In this document: piece after piece, positions 20,847 through 29,278 of the stretch
How the letters are laid out: each line of letters begins with the position of its first letter
How positions within the stretch are numbered: position 1 is the first letter of the stretch
DNA from: Candidatus Moraniibacteriota bacterium
GTDB taxonomy: Bacteria; Patescibacteriota; Minisyncoccia; Moranbacterales; UBA2206
NCBI GenBank assembly: GCA_023261605.1
Contig: JAHFOP010000007.1
Span: 1-29,278, forward strand
Direction of reading: 5' to 3'
Length of the DNA stretch: 29,278 nt
Notes under the pieces: model-generated
What the model was told of the DNA's origin: nothing
The model's database searches: none
The model's input: the letters and a program-made list of their open reading frames with translations, nothing else
Made by a program: the position numbers and the translations under genes

Positions 20847-20866
20847 CGTTTCGTTTCATCTCCTTT

Positions 20867-23800
20867 TTAGCAATAGTTATTGCCGATATTAGTCTCTTTG
20901 CACCAATTATAGGCATTCCGAAACATCTGATTCCACGGCGTTACCGGCAGATTTTTCATTGCCGGCGGCAAATAGTGTGCTTGCCATGGCAGGAAAGTCC
21001 GTTCCGGATGAGGCATCATTGCGAGATGCCGTCCGTCCGGTGAACAAAGAGCAGCGATTCCTTCAGACGAACCATTCGGATTAAACGGATATTTTTCCGT
21101 CGCATGACCACTATCATCAACAAATACAATAGGAGTCAAACCCATTTCGCACGCTACCCGTTGAGCGTAAGAATCTGAAAAATGCAACCGGCCTTCACCA
21201 TGGGCGACATGGATACCAAATACCAATCCATCCATGTCTTTCAACATCATGGCTTTGGATTCAAGAACCCTGACCGTTGACCACCGCGATTCAAAACGTC
21301 CGGAAAAGTTCCGGATAAACCGAGGTTGTTTTTCAGGTTTATCGCCTTTCCACGGCACCCAACCCAAAAGACCGAACAACTGACAACCATTGCAGACGCC
21401 CAACGTGAAAGTATCTGGTCGATCATAAAATTCATCGAACATCACTTTCAATCTGTCGTTAAACATAATGGTTGCTGCCCAGCCCTTGGCACTTTCCGGC
21501 ACGTCGGCATAAGAAAAACCGCCAACTACCGCCAGACCTCTGAACTGATTCAGATTGATCCGACCCGACAAAAGATCTGTCATCGTCACATCCCACGGTT
21601 CAAAGCCGGCCATATAAAATGCCGTGCTCATTTCGCGATCAGAATTTGAGCCTTCGTCCCGCAAAATCGCCACCTTAGGTTTTTCCTTTGCCTCCAAAAT
21701 ACTTTCGGGTGTTTTTTTGAGCACAAAAGGTACAATATATTCCGGACCAGAGCGATCAAAAATATTTACCTTCTCCTCATAGGCACAAACTGGATTCATC
21801 TGCAGCCGTTCCAACTGATGAGATGTTTCTTCCCACCAACCACGCAACAATTGCATCGGCTCATCCAGAACCACTTCACCATTGCAATTTATCTTGATAC
21901 GTTTTTCCACTGTCGCATGCCCAATACAAGCCCACGGAACCCCAGCAGTTCTCAAAATCTGTTTTACTGCTTTCCAATTGCTTTCCAAGCATTCACATAC
22001 CAGTCCCAGTTCTTCATTGAAAAGCATTTCTAAAGGATTACCAGCGCCGGGCATTGTGATTTCAATTCCACAATTTCCAGCAAAAGCCATTTCCAGAAGT
22101 GCAACGATCAAGCCGCCATCACTTCGGTCGTGGCCAGCAGAAATGAGCTCTCGACTGATCAACTCCTGCACAACATCGAATATATCCCGAGCAATCTCCG
22201 GATACTCCATGTCAGGACACGCATTCCCTATTTGTCCTAAAACTTGCGCCAAAGCCGATCCGCCCATGCGATTTTTTTGCCAGAATGCAAAATCAATAGT
22301 GAACAATACGTTCCTTTCAGGGTATTTCATGTCTGGGGTAATTTTTTTAGTGATATCAGGCATCGCTGCGTAAAGAGATATCACCAACTCACGCGGCGAC
22401 TTGACTGTTTGTCCATCCACTAACGTGGCCATCGACAAACTATCTTTGCCGCCATCCACCGCAATTCCCAGACTTACCATCACGTCACGCATCGCCTGGG
22501 CAGCATCATACATCGCCGCGCCTTCGCCCGACAATTTTGGCGCCCACATCCAGTTGGCGCTGCACTTCACTTGCTGCAGATCTTTAATTTTGGCCCAGAC
22601 CAAATTGGTCAAAGCCTCGCCGACTGCCATCCTGGCACCCGCCGCCGGATTCACCAACATTTTGATCGGTTGTTCACCAATGGCAGTCGCCACTCCGGTC
22701 AAACCGAAATGCGATTGAGCCACCACGGCTACATCAGCCACTGGCAATTGCAACGAACCACAACATTGCTGTTGCGCAATGAGACCAGTCACGCTTCGAT
22801 CGACTTTATTGGTCAAAAATCTTTTCGATCCAACCGACACGAGACGCAAAACATTAAACAATGCTTCTCGCACTGTCAGTTTGTCCGGCAATTGAAGAGG
22901 AGTTAAGGAATTCTGTTCATGATTGTCAGTGAAGGTCTTGCGTGGAATATTACCCAGTAATGTTGGCAGATGGATATCGACCGGCGTCGTGTCATCATTT
23001 GCATCATGCACGACAAACCGTAAATCACCGGTCACTTCTCCCAATACCTCACAGTTCACTTTTTCCCGTTCGCAAATCTTTTGGAACTGTTCGATATTTT
23101 CCGGCCGGATCAGAAAACCATTCCGCTCTTGAAATTCCGCCACATAGATTTCTAGAACTGACATTGTGGGGTCACCGACACGGATGTTTCTAATTTCAAT
23201 CCGTCCGCCGGATTTTTCCACCAGCTCCTTGAGAACATTAGCCGGTCCACCCGCTCCCTGATCATGAATGACTTCGACAATCGTCTTGTCTCCCATTTCA
23301 TTACAGGCCCGAATGACACGATTCATCTTTTGTGCCATCTCACCGTCGCCTCGTTGCACCGCGTTGAAATCCAGATCGGATTTATTCTCACCTTGCAGCA
23401 TGCTGGAAGCCGCGCCGCCGCCAAATCCAACTCGGTAAGCCGGACCGCCCACTTGTACGATGAGCATGCCTTTCTGCGGCTCCGCTTTTTCGACGAGTCG
23501 AGCATCGATCTGACCGATACCGCCGGTGAACATAATCGGCTTTAACCATCCCCATCGTTCACCGCCGCCTACCTGCATATCAAACGACCGCGTAAAACCC
23601 TGGATCAGTGGCTCGCCGAATTTGTTACCATAGTCCGACGCTCCGTTACTGGCCCCAATCTCAATCTCAAGAGCCGTGGCTAAAGTATTTGGGCAAGGAT
23701 ATTCCTGTTCCCAACTTAATGAATAACTAGGAATATGCAAACTGCCCACACAATAGCCAGCCGTTCCCGCCATCACAAATCCGCCTCGCCCCGTTCCTTG

Positions 23801-24706
23801 CACATCACGAATTCGGCCACCTGTCCCGGTTTCAGCCCCAGGAAAGGGCGCCACACCGGTCGGAAAGTTGTGCGTCTCCGCTGTCAGTAAAAGGTGATAG
23901 TGAACATTCACCGGTATAAGCGCGGATGGCTCACCAGGCTTTTCGGGAATAATCGTTTGCATTCCATATCCCTCGATCACGCTGGAATTGTCATGAAACG
24001 CAATGATCGAACCTTTTGGGTTGGCGTTCAGAGTATCAGTCACCAGATCAAAAAGGGTCTTTATCTTCTCATCGCCGTCAATAATCTGTTTTCCCTTGAA
24101 GAAACCGTGCCGGGAATGTTCAGAGTTGGCATTATTGAGATCCATGATTTCGACGATGGTCGGGTTTCTACCATGTTTTTTGAAAAAATAGTCATAGTAG
24201 AAATTCCGATCCCACTTGTCCATCGAAATTCCAGGAATCTCCAGCAGCGCGTCCGGTCCTTTACCCTTGAAATCAACCTCATAGACCGCTTCCGGCACAA
24301 TGCCGGTTTCAAAAGTCTTCAGCGGTTCCGGATAGTGGCATTCTGTCATCCGGTCATGATGCGCGGCGATGAATTTTTCCATGTCTTCATCTTCCGGCAC
24401 CAAATATCTCCGCGACCTTTCCACTCTCGTCACACATTCCAGTCCCGTCGCCTGGCAAATCGAAACCATATTGGACGACCAAGGAGTCGCGGAATTCAAC
24501 CGCGGCCCGACTTCGACGACTTGCGATCCGTACAGCTTAGACATCGGCGTAACAGTTTCTATCAAAAAACCGTCCGCCAGAATAAGCCTCAGCCTCTCAA
24601 GCTCGTCATAAGCCAATTCATGCGTCGACTCAATGTTGAAACAGTATTCCATACCATCATTCACGAGCCTATATAGCCTCGTGACATACAACATAAATCT
24701 TTCCAT
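20867..24706 (-). CDS. purL: Phosphoribosylformylglycinamidine synthase, large single-chain form
   Basis: The 1279-aa FGAM synthase converts FGAR + Gln + ATP to FGAM, step 4 of purine synthesis. It is the long proteobacterial/eukaryotic type (about 1290 aa), with PurS-like, PurL and glutaminase parts on one chain. Signs: NNANSEHSRHGFFKG, HNFPTGVAPFPGAETGTGGRIRD, GGKDSLSMAT, and a C-terminal glutamine amidotransferase with VAILRDEGSNSD, GGFSYADV, nucleophile Cys in GVCNGCQLFG and the MPHPERTFLPWQ histidine/glutamate. No separate purS or purQ is needed or seen. A strong SD AAGGAGGG precedes ATG 24706, unlike core genes here. An intercistronic hairpin separates it from the purN-like gene. Confidence 0.99.
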   Translation of the reverse strand: MERFMLYVTRLYRLVNDGMEYCFNIESTHELAYDELERLRLILADGFLIETVTPMSKLYGSQVVEVGPRLNSATPWSSNMVSICQATGLECVTRVERSRRYLVPEDEDMEKFIAAHHDRMTECHYPEPLKTFETGIVPEAVYEVDFKGKGPDALLEIPGISMDKWDRNFYYDYFFKKHGRNPTIVEIMDLNNANSEHSRHGFFKGKQIIDGDEKIKTLFDLVTDTLNANPKGSIIAFHDNSSVIEGYGMQTIIPEKPGEPSALIPVNVHYHLLLTAETHNFPTGVAPFPGAETGTGGRIRDVQGTGRGGFVMAGTAGYCVGSLHIPSYSLSWEQEYPCPNTLATALEIEIGASNGASDYGNKFGEPLIQGFTRSFDMQVGGGERWGWLKPIMFTGGIGQIDARLVEKAEPQKGMLIVQVGGPAYRVGFGGGAASSMLQGENKSDLDFNAVQRGDGEMAQKMNRVIRACNEMGDKTIVEVIHDQGAGGPANVLKELVEKSGGRIEIRNIRVGDPTMSVLEIYVAEFQERNGFLIRPENIEQFQKICEREKVNCEVLGEVTGDLRFVVHDANDDTTPVDIHLPTLLGNIPRKTFTDNHEQNSLTPLQLPDKLTVREALFNVLRLVSVGSKRFLTNKVDRSVTGLIAQQQCCGSLQLPVADVAVVAQSHFGLTGVATAIGEQPIKMLVNPAAGARMAVGEALTNLVWAKIKDLQQVKCSANWMWAPKLSGEGAAMYDAAQAMRDVMVSLGIAVDGGKDSLSMATLVDGQTVKSPRELVISLYAAMPDITKKITPDMKYPERNVLFTIDFAFWQKNRMGGSALAQVLGQIGNACPDMEYPEIARDIFDVVQELISRELISAGHDRSDGGLIVALLEMAFAGNCGIEITMPGAGNPLEMLFNEELGLVCECLESNWKAVKQILRTAGVPWACIGHATVEKRIKINCNGEVVLDEPMQLLRGWWEETSHQLERLQMNPVCAYEEKVNIFDRSGPEYIVPFVLKKTPESILEAKEKPKVAILRDEGSNSDREMSTAFYMAGFEPWDVTMTDLLSGRINLNQFRGLAVVGGFSYADVPESAKGWAATIMFNDRLKVMFDEFYDRPDTFTLGVCNGCQLFGLLGWVPWKGDKPEKQPRFIRNFSGRFESRWSTVRVLESKAMMLKDMDGLVFGIHVAHGEGRLHFSDSYAQRVACEMGLTPIVFVDDSGHATEKYPFNPNGSSEGIAALCSPDGRHLAMMPHPERTFLPWQAHYLPPAMKNLPVTPWNQMFRNAYNWCKETNIGNNYC

Positions 24707-24724
24707 GGCACCCTCCTTGTCTGT

Positions 24725-24740
24725 GTGGCCACTAGGCCAC
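24725..24740 (-). other. Intercistronic hairpin before purL
   Basis: GTGGCC-ACTA-GGCCAC is a perfect 6-bp hairpin between the purN-like stop and the purL SD, with no T-tract. It may tune purL expression or stabilise the 3' part of the mRNA. Confidence 0.55.
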
Positions 24741-24742
24741 GT

Positions 24743-25444
24743 TTATTTTCCGCGCGGATACATTTTGATTGCTTCTTTTTTGATATACTCAAGAAGCGCT
24801 TCCTCTTCAGAATCTTGAGCAATGTTTATAGGGAAATCCAATTTTTCCGGATCAATCCCATAATACATTGCTAAGCGACCGCTTATCTGCACCTGGTGCT
24901 CAATTGAAAGCAACGTTTCAGCATTTTGCTCCGGTGTTTTTTTGAAATCCAGTTCAACCATTTCGTCATACACTATCTTGCCAGCATCATAGATCGGATG
25001 CACCAATTGGCAAAATACTTGGATAGGCATAAGTCTCCCAACTTCTTGGCAAAAGCGCATATGAGCATAAACTCTGCGCTCGCCAAACATTCCTTGTCCG
25101 CCGGGACCTAAATGCTGATTGAGTCCCATGTACTGAGCTATAACCTCTTTTGACATCCACGGCATAAAACCAACTTGATGAAAAAAATCAGCTTCATAAT
25201 AAGCCAGGATGGCTAGGATATCATCCAGAAATGTCTTGCTTTTCTCGTTAACGATATGGATGCTTTGCTCGCAAAAACCAAGCTTTATCGCTCTGGCTAT
25301 GCCTTTCGCAGTAGGCGAGCTGGAAATAATGGCTTTTGTTTGAGTGATACCATAGAGCTTTCCACCACGACGTTCATTTTTGAGAATTTCCAGATTTGTT
25401 GTCCCGCCTCCTGTTATGAGGTTTACAAATTTCAGAGTCTTCAT
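24743..25444 (-). CDS. purN: PurN-like formyltransferase (GAR transformylase)
   Basis: The 233-aa protein matches the formyltransferase fold. It has a glycine-rich N-terminus (LITGGGTTNLEILKN), a second strand (TQTKAIISSSPTAKGIARAIKLGF) comparable to VISN-x-P..GL-x-RA, and DILAILAYYEADFF comparable to the LAGYM region. NQHLGPGG gives the catalytic Asn and His of the N-x-H motif. HPIYDAGKIVYDEMVEL gives the catalytic Asp comparable to D-x-G-P-I. It would convert GAR to FGAR, feeding PurL. The protein is divergent, so a related formyltransferase cannot be excluded. GAAGGAGAAAG precedes the ATG. It lies 36 nt before purL, likely in the same operon. Confidence 0.75.
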   Translation of the reverse strand: MKTLKFVNLITGGGTTNLEILKNERRGGKLYGITQTKAIISSSPTAKGIARAIKLGFCEQSIHIVNEKSKTFLDDILAILAYYEADFFHQVGFMPWMSKEVIAQYMGLNQHLGPGGQGMFGERRVYAHMRFCQEVGRLMPIQVFCQLVHPIYDAGKIVYDEMVELDFKKTPEQNAETLLSIEHQVQISGRLAMYYGIDPEKLDFPINIAQDSEEEALLEYIKKEAIKMYPRGK

Positions 25445-25543
25445 AATCTTTCTCCTTCATTTTCGGCATAATCGCCTCTTTCAAGTTTTTCTATCTTCGC
25501 TTCTATATTTCCATGCTTTTTTGCTATTTTACTTCTATATAAT

Positions 25544-25591
25544 TACGCCATAGGCGTATTGTTAAGGTTCATTGACCTACAATTAGTAGGT
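25544..25591 (-). promoter_or_regulatory. Two leader hairpins upstream of purN-purL
   Basis: TACGCC-ATA-GGCGTA (25544-25558) and ACCTAC-AATTA-GTAGGT (25575-25591) lie in the presumed leader of the purN-purL transcript. No known purine or ZTP riboswitch core is recognised. Either could also be a protein operator. The rest of 25445-25620 is A/T-rich with no supported ORF. Confidence 0.5.
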
Positions 25592-25598
25592 TTATTAT

Positions 25599-25627
25599 TC
25601 TATACTAAAAACCCTTGAAAAAGCAAA
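25599..25627 (-). promoter_or_regulatory. Possible promoter of purN-purL
   Basis: On the minus strand TTTGCT (25627-25622), 17 nt, TATAGA (25604-25599), followed by the two leader hairpins. The -35 overlaps the edge of the purM terminator. Confidence 0.4.
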
Positions 25628-25665
25628 TAAAAAAAAACCTGCCAGCATAACACTGCGCCAGCAGG
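25628..25665 (-). terminator. Intrinsic terminator of purM
   Basis: On the minus strand CCTGC pairs with GCAGG, extended by about five more pairs with wobbles (TGGCG/TGCTG region), followed by nine T residues. Confidence 0.85.
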
Positions 25666-25694
25666 GGGGATTCAAATGAAAAACCCTTCAAACC

Positions 25695-26927
25695 TCATTT
25701 GTCATAAAAATGCCTGTTGCCCCATGGGTCCATGATAACGACATCGTTTTTACTTGTCGGATCATCTTTGGCGCAACATTTTCCCAAACGATAGAACTCT
25801 ACATCGATGCTCTGGCAAACCACCCTTATGACTCCCTCCAATATCCCACTCTCAGGAGACCCTACGAATTGCAAACCGATGCCGTTGTTGTAGGACTTGA
25901 ACATATTGAACCAGCTTTCCTTGGACACGTTTTGAATCAGCCGAAACAGCGGCAGTATCATCTCATCCTTGAGTTCTATTTCATAACGAATCCCCTTCCC
26001 AAGCTTTATCACTTTCTTTATGCCTCCGCCGCTAACCAACGCGATGCCATGTAGCAAGTGCAGCTTATTAAGTTCTTTGAGCTTTTTGATTATAAGTCTG
26101 ATGATAAGGCCAAAGTGCCTTGTTGGGGAAGTAAGCGCCTTTCCAATGGTAGTCCCCAATTCAGACACATATTCATCTGCACGGAACGGGCCTTTCAATG
26201 GATTGTGCTCAGTGACCAAAAATGGAAACTTCAACGCATAGTCAGGATGAAACATGCTGATCCGGGAATGAGTACCTCCATTGGACATATGCCCAAAGTT
26301 TTTTTCCTTTTCCCATATAGCCTGTCCCCCACTGGAGATTGCAAAAATAGCATCTCCGTCTTGCACATTGCCAACGATTACATTTTCCCTTGGCATTCTG
26401 GAAAAAAACGATGCATCCAAAATACAAGATGGAGTCTGATCAGGCAGATCCGCGGTCTCTCCTCCCATGGGGAAAATAATCTTGCGTTTTCCCTCGATCA
26501 GGGTGAACCCATATTCCCCATAGGTTTTACCTATCTCGGCTATGTCTGCATTAACTGCGTTAAGATATTTCTCCTTGGGTATATTATTGGGATTGATGTT
26601 AATGACATTCACTGCGACGATTTTATCCACAAATCCGGCCGCTGCCACGTCCATGTTCATTTCAAAAGCATTGATAATGTCGCCTCTGAGAAATGACACA
26701 TCTCCTGTGGCAAAATAGCAAAGAAGACGGGTTGTAGTTAGACTGCCAACGCCATCTCCATGCATTGTCATAACATAATCAGGATCCCAAGCATCGGTCG
26801 TAATGTTGACCCAAGCTCCAGGAAATTCATTTTCCGAAGTTGGAGAAAAAATCTCTTCAATATACGCCTTATCGGTCTCTATTCCCAGTTTTTCATACTG
26901 GCTTTTTCCTTCCTTTCCATTTGTCAT
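25695..26927 (-). CDS. purM: Phosphoribosylformylglycinamidine cyclo-ligase (AIR synthetase)-like
   Basis: The 410-aa PurM-family protein would convert FGAM + ATP to AIR, the step after PurL. Matching parts are MTMHGDGVGSLTTTRLL (the GVGTK region), EMNMDVAAAGFVDKIVAVNVININPN (comparable to MC-VNDI), IIFPMGGETADLPDQTP (GGETAEMPG) and VSGGGIKKVIKLGKGIRYEI (GGGL region). It is about 60 residues longer than the typical 345 and the motifs are altered, so it is a divergent branch. ATG 26927 is chosen because GGAGGGAAGG precedes it; an in-frame TTG at 26942 lies inside this SD. It has its own terminator. Confidence 0.85.
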   Translation of the reverse strand: MTNGKEGKSQYEKLGIETDKAYIEEIFSPTSENEFPGAWVNITTDAWDPDYVMTMHGDGVGSLTTTRLLCYFATGDVSFLRGDIINAFEMNMDVAAAGFVDKIVAVNVININPNNIPKEKYLNAVNADIAEIGKTYGEYGFTLIEGKRKIIFPMGGETADLPDQTPSCILDASFFSRMPRENVIVGNVQDGDAIFAISSGGQAIWEKEKNFGHMSNGGTHSRISMFHPDYALKFPFLVTEHNPLKGPFRADEYVSELGTTIGKALTSPTRHFGLIIRLIIKKLKELNKLHLLHGIALVSGGGIKKVIKLGKGIRYEIELKDEMILPLFRLIQNVSKESWFNMFKSYNNGIGLQFVGSPESGILEGVIRVVCQSIDVEFYRLGKCCAKDDPTSKNDVVIMDPWGNRHFYDK

Positions 26928-26960
26928 TCGCCTTCCCTCCAATCAAAAGTTCACCATAAT

Positions 26961-26990
26961 TTAAAAGAGCCAACTAAAGGCCCCTCTGCC
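26961..26990 (-). terminator. Possible terminator after the permease genes
   Basis: On the minus strand AGAGG-GGCC pairs with GG-CTCT (with a bulge of unpaired G residues) and is followed by TTTAAATT. It lies in the 110-nt gap between the permease gene and purM, where the purM promoter must also lie. Confidence 0.4.
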
Positions 26991-27037
26991 AATGTTTATC
27001 CGCACTTTAGCAAGTCAGGGACAAAAAAGCAAGAAGA

Positions 27038-28291
27038 TCATTCCTTTCTCAACGCTTCCATTGGTGAAAGTTGTGAAGCTTTGCGAGCTGGGAAATACCC
27101 AAAAATAATGCCAGTGCCGGCGGAGAAGCCGATACCGATCAAGGCGGAAAACCAAGTGACAAAAAAATGTAAAGAGAATCCATAATTGGCAGCTATCAGT
27201 TCGCCAATTTTGGAAATGCCTATTCCGATGACAAGCCCGATGAGGCCGCCGAGGATGGTCATGAAAATTGCTTCGAAAAGAAACTGCCAGAGAATGCTGG
27301 CGCGTGGCGCACCGAGGGATTTTTTGAGGCCGATTTCGTATGTCCGCTCCGTCACCGTCACATACATCACATTCATAATCCCCACTCCTCCGACCACCAG
27401 CGAAATAGAAGTTAAGGTGATAAGTAAAATATTAACGTAAAGAAAAACTTTGTTCAAAATATCCAAAACTTCTTGGATAGAATTGACGGCAAAATCATCA
27501 TCATCAGGCTTAGTGATGTTGTGTTGGTCGCGCATCACATCCGTGGCTTGCAGCATGGTCAGCTCCAAAGATTTCATATCTTTCAGGGTGAAAATAGCGG
27601 CCTGGATATAATCCGTGCCCGTCAGTTTTTTCTGCACTGTTTGCAGTGGCAAATAAATTGTGTTGTCAAAATTGAAAAAACCGGACGCCCCTCTTTTTTT
27701 CAAAACTCCAATCACACGATAAGTCTGCCCCTTGATTTTCACACTTTTTCCAACTGCGTCAGCGTTGCCAAAAAAAGTATCTTTCACTTCCGAACCGAGG
27801 ACAGCCACTTGCTGCAAACTGTCATCCTCTTCGGCACTGAACATCATGCCTTTTTCAATTTCAGTCTTTTTGTCCACTGCTGTCACTCCGGATGTCACTC
27901 CCATTATCATGGCTTGCTTATTCTCACTTTCATAACTGACCACCTGTTGACTCATAATCATGGCATACCAAGCCTCGACATTTTTAAGTTCCGCCACTTT
28001 TTGAGCATCTTTCAATTTGAAAGTGGTGATTTGTGTTCCGCCTAACTGACCTGTAGCATTGGCTGTGGAAGTCTTGGAAACTTTCGGCACTTTGATTTCC
28101 ACTTCCATAATATTAGTCCCAAAAGCGCTGACTTGTTCCACCAAAAAATCTTTCACGCCATTACCAAAAGACAAAACCAAAATCACGCTGGCCACGCCGA
28201 TGACAATGCCCAAAAGCGACACGACTGTACGGCCGATATTTGAGCGCAGACTCCGAGAGGCTAATTTAATTGCTACTAAAATTAAGTTCAT
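27038..28291 (-). CDS. MacB/FtsX-type ABC transporter permease
   Basis: The 417-aa protein starts with ALASRSLRSNIGRTVVSLLGIVIGVASVILVLSFGNG (TM1, about 18-40), followed by a MacB-type periplasmic core domain (about 45-280) with GMMFSAEEDDSLQQVAVLGSEVKDTFFG and KIKGQTYRVIGVLKKRG. Three C-terminal membrane segments then carry the FtsX motif (GGVGIMNVMYVTVTERTYEIGLKKSLGAPRASILWQFLFEA) and the end FGYFPARKASQLSPMEALRKE. It works with an ATPase that is not in the window, in export or mechanotransmission. A homologous permease gene lies 6 nt upstream. Confidence 0.95.
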   Translation of the reverse strand: MNLILVAIKLASRSLRSNIGRTVVSLLGIVIGVASVILVLSFGNGVKDFLVEQVSAFGTNIMEVEIKVPKVSKTSTANATGQLGGTQITTFKLKDAQKVAELKNVEAWYAMIMSQQVVSYESENKQAMIMGVTSGVTAVDKKTEIEKGMMFSAEEDDSLQQVAVLGSEVKDTFFGNADAVGKSVKIKGQTYRVIGVLKKRGASGFFNFDNTIYLPLQTVQKKLTGTDYIQAAIFTLKDMKSLELTMLQATDVMRDQHNITKPDDDDFAVNSIQEVLDILNKVFLYVNILLITLTSISLVVGGVGIMNVMYVTVTERTYEIGLKKSLGAPRASILWQFLFEAIFMTILGGLIGLVIGIGISKIGELIAANYGFSLHFFVTWFSALIGIGFSAGTGIIFGYFPARKASQLSPMEALRKE

Positions 28292-28297
28292 ATCTTT

Positions 28298-29278
28298 TTA
28301 TTCATACCGAAGTGCTTCCATTGGAGAAATGTGCGAGGCTTTGCTGGCGGGATAAAGCCCGAAGATTATCCCAATGACAACCGAAACAGCCGTGGCCACA
28401 AAAACCGATTGCCAGGAAATAATAAATGGCCAATTGTAACCCAAGAGATTGATAATGATTGAAACTAAAAATGAAAACAAGATGCCAATCACAATCCCAA
28501 CTATGCCGCCTAGGAGTGAAATGAAAACTGATTCGATGAGGAATTGAAAACGCACATCGGAATTTTTGGCTCCGACCGCTTTTCTGAGGCCCACTTCGCG
28601 GATTCTCTGCGTGACCGCAATAAGCATAATATTCATAATACCTACTCCGCCCACGATAAGCGCGATGGTTCCAATCGCTAAGAGAAAGTAGCGCAGAACA
28701 TCCGTCACCTTGCGAATAGTTTCCATCGCCGAAGCTTGATCGCGCACACTGAAATCATCATTAGCCGGATTGTCAATGTTATGGCGCTCGCGCAAAGTTG
28801 TTTTGACATTGGCAATCGCTGAAGGAACCGAAGCCGCGTCAACAATCTTCAGACGAGCGAAGCCAATATGGTCAATTCCCAAGATAAGTTTTTGAGCAGT
28901 CCTCAATGGAACATAAATGGAATCATCCTGACTGGAAGTGCCAAAGCCGGATGAACCACGTTTGTCCAGCACTCCGACAATGGTAAAGTTTTGATCTTTA
29001 AATTTAAAATTTTTACCCAACGGGTCATCCGTACCAAATAAATCTTTGGCCAAAGTGGCGCCCACGACAGCGATACGGGACATACCCACCTCTTCATCCT
29101 TAGTAAAAAAACGGCCGGAAACTATTTTAGTATTTTCAACTTCGATATAACCGGAAGTCACGCCCGAAAAAGAAGCACTCAGACTCACGCCTTTATACTC
29201 AGCTGTTTGCGTTCCGAGAACATAACCCGCACCAGCCACAGCTTCCGGCACATTGCGCTTATTTATGAGCGCTTCCAA
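28298..29278 (-). CDS. MacB/FtsX-type ABC transporter permease (5' end outside window)
   Basis: 326 codons are visible and the frame is open to the right edge; the first residue is not the real start. The visible part covers the MacB-type periplasmic domain (SGYIEVENTKIVSGRFFTKDEEVGMSRIAVVGATLAKDLFG, FKDQNFTIVGVLDKRGSSGFG) and three membrane segments with VGGVGIMNIMLIAVTQRIREVGLRKAVGAKNSDVRFQFLIES and the end FGLYPASKASHISPMEALRYE. It is clearly homologous to the downstream permease (same motifs in order), suggesting tandem duplication and perhaps a heterodimer. The missing N-terminus would hold TM1. Confidence 0.95.
   Translation of the reverse strand: MEALINKRNVPEAVAGAGYVLGTQTAEYKGVSLSASFSGVTSGYIEVENTKIVSGRFFTKDEEVGMSRIAVVGATLAKDLFGTDDPLGKNFKFKDQNFTIVGVLDKRGSSGFGTSSQDDSIYVPLRTAQKLILGIDHIGFARLKIVDAASVPSAIANVKTTLRERHNIDNPANDDFSVRDQASAMETIRKVTDVLRYFLLAIGTIALIVGGVGIMNIMLIAVTQRIREVGLRKAVGAKNSDVRFQFLIESVFISLLGGIVGIVIGILFSFLVSIIINLLGYNWPFIISWQSVFVATAVSVVIGIIFGLYPASKASHISPMEALRYE

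Noticed and set aside
25544..25591. Purine or ZTP riboswitch before purN-purL
   Set aside because: Only two simple hairpins are seen; none of the conserved core motifs is present.

Overview
The window looks like a compact bacterial chromosome segment from the Candidate Phyla Radiation (Patescibacteria), most likely a Parcubacteria-type lineage; this placement is inference. Supporting signs are a short HrcA (257 aa), tRNAs without an encoded CCA, many core genes with no Shine-Dalgarno (SD) sequence, short intergenic gaps, several unrecognised small membrane or cysteine-rich proteins, and porGDAB. prfB keeps its UGA frameshift site, so UGA is read as stop, which argues against the UGA-recoded Gracilibacteria/Absconditabacteria.

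Layout. 1-732: secreted BNR/YCF48-like lipoprotein (3' part outside the window). 891-963: tRNA-Lys. 1038-7778 (minus): heat-shock block hrcA, Nudix-grpE fusion, hsp20, dnaK, then dnaJ and a membrane protein, with a CIRCE/HrcA operator on the hrcA promoter. Between dnaK and dnaJ, on the opposite strand, lie a 60-aa zinc-ribbon gene and three consecutive candidate small RNAs. 7881-10967: accessory stretch of small genes with strong promoters, structured leaders and intrinsic terminators (104-aa Cys protein with a switch-like leader, 127-aa membrane protein, DUF2769-like protein, two more membrane proteins) plus a palindromic MITE-like repeat. 10968-14738 (minus): rubrerythrin, prfB, ftsE, ftsX, a coiled-coil gene, tRNA-Gln. 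14769-18067 (minus): small ORF, tRNA-Thr and the four-subunit 2-oxoacid:ferredoxin oxidoreductase porGDAB. 18204-19761: membrane-anchored DsbA-like protein and a partner. 20084-20608 (plus): unknown exported protein. 20867-26927 (minus): purM, purN-like and a full-length purL. 27038-29278 (minus): two tandem MacB/FtsX-type permeases, the second cut by the window edge.

How it works together. The chaperone genes form the HrcA-controlled DnaK system, with a Nudix domain built into the nucleotide exchange factor GrpE. por and rubrerythrin point to anaerobic, ferredoxin-linked metabolism with oxidative protection. The three pur genes cover only steps 3 to 5 of IMP synthesis and have strong SD sequences, unlike the core genes.

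Most striking: (a) three tandem RNAs at 3100-3485, each closed by a stem that joins its two ends and doubles as terminator, each showing a C/U-rich anti-SD-like loop (one shows ACCUCCUU); (b) the Nudix-GrpE fusion; (c) a 215-nt leader at 7915-8129 with mutually exclusive pairings.
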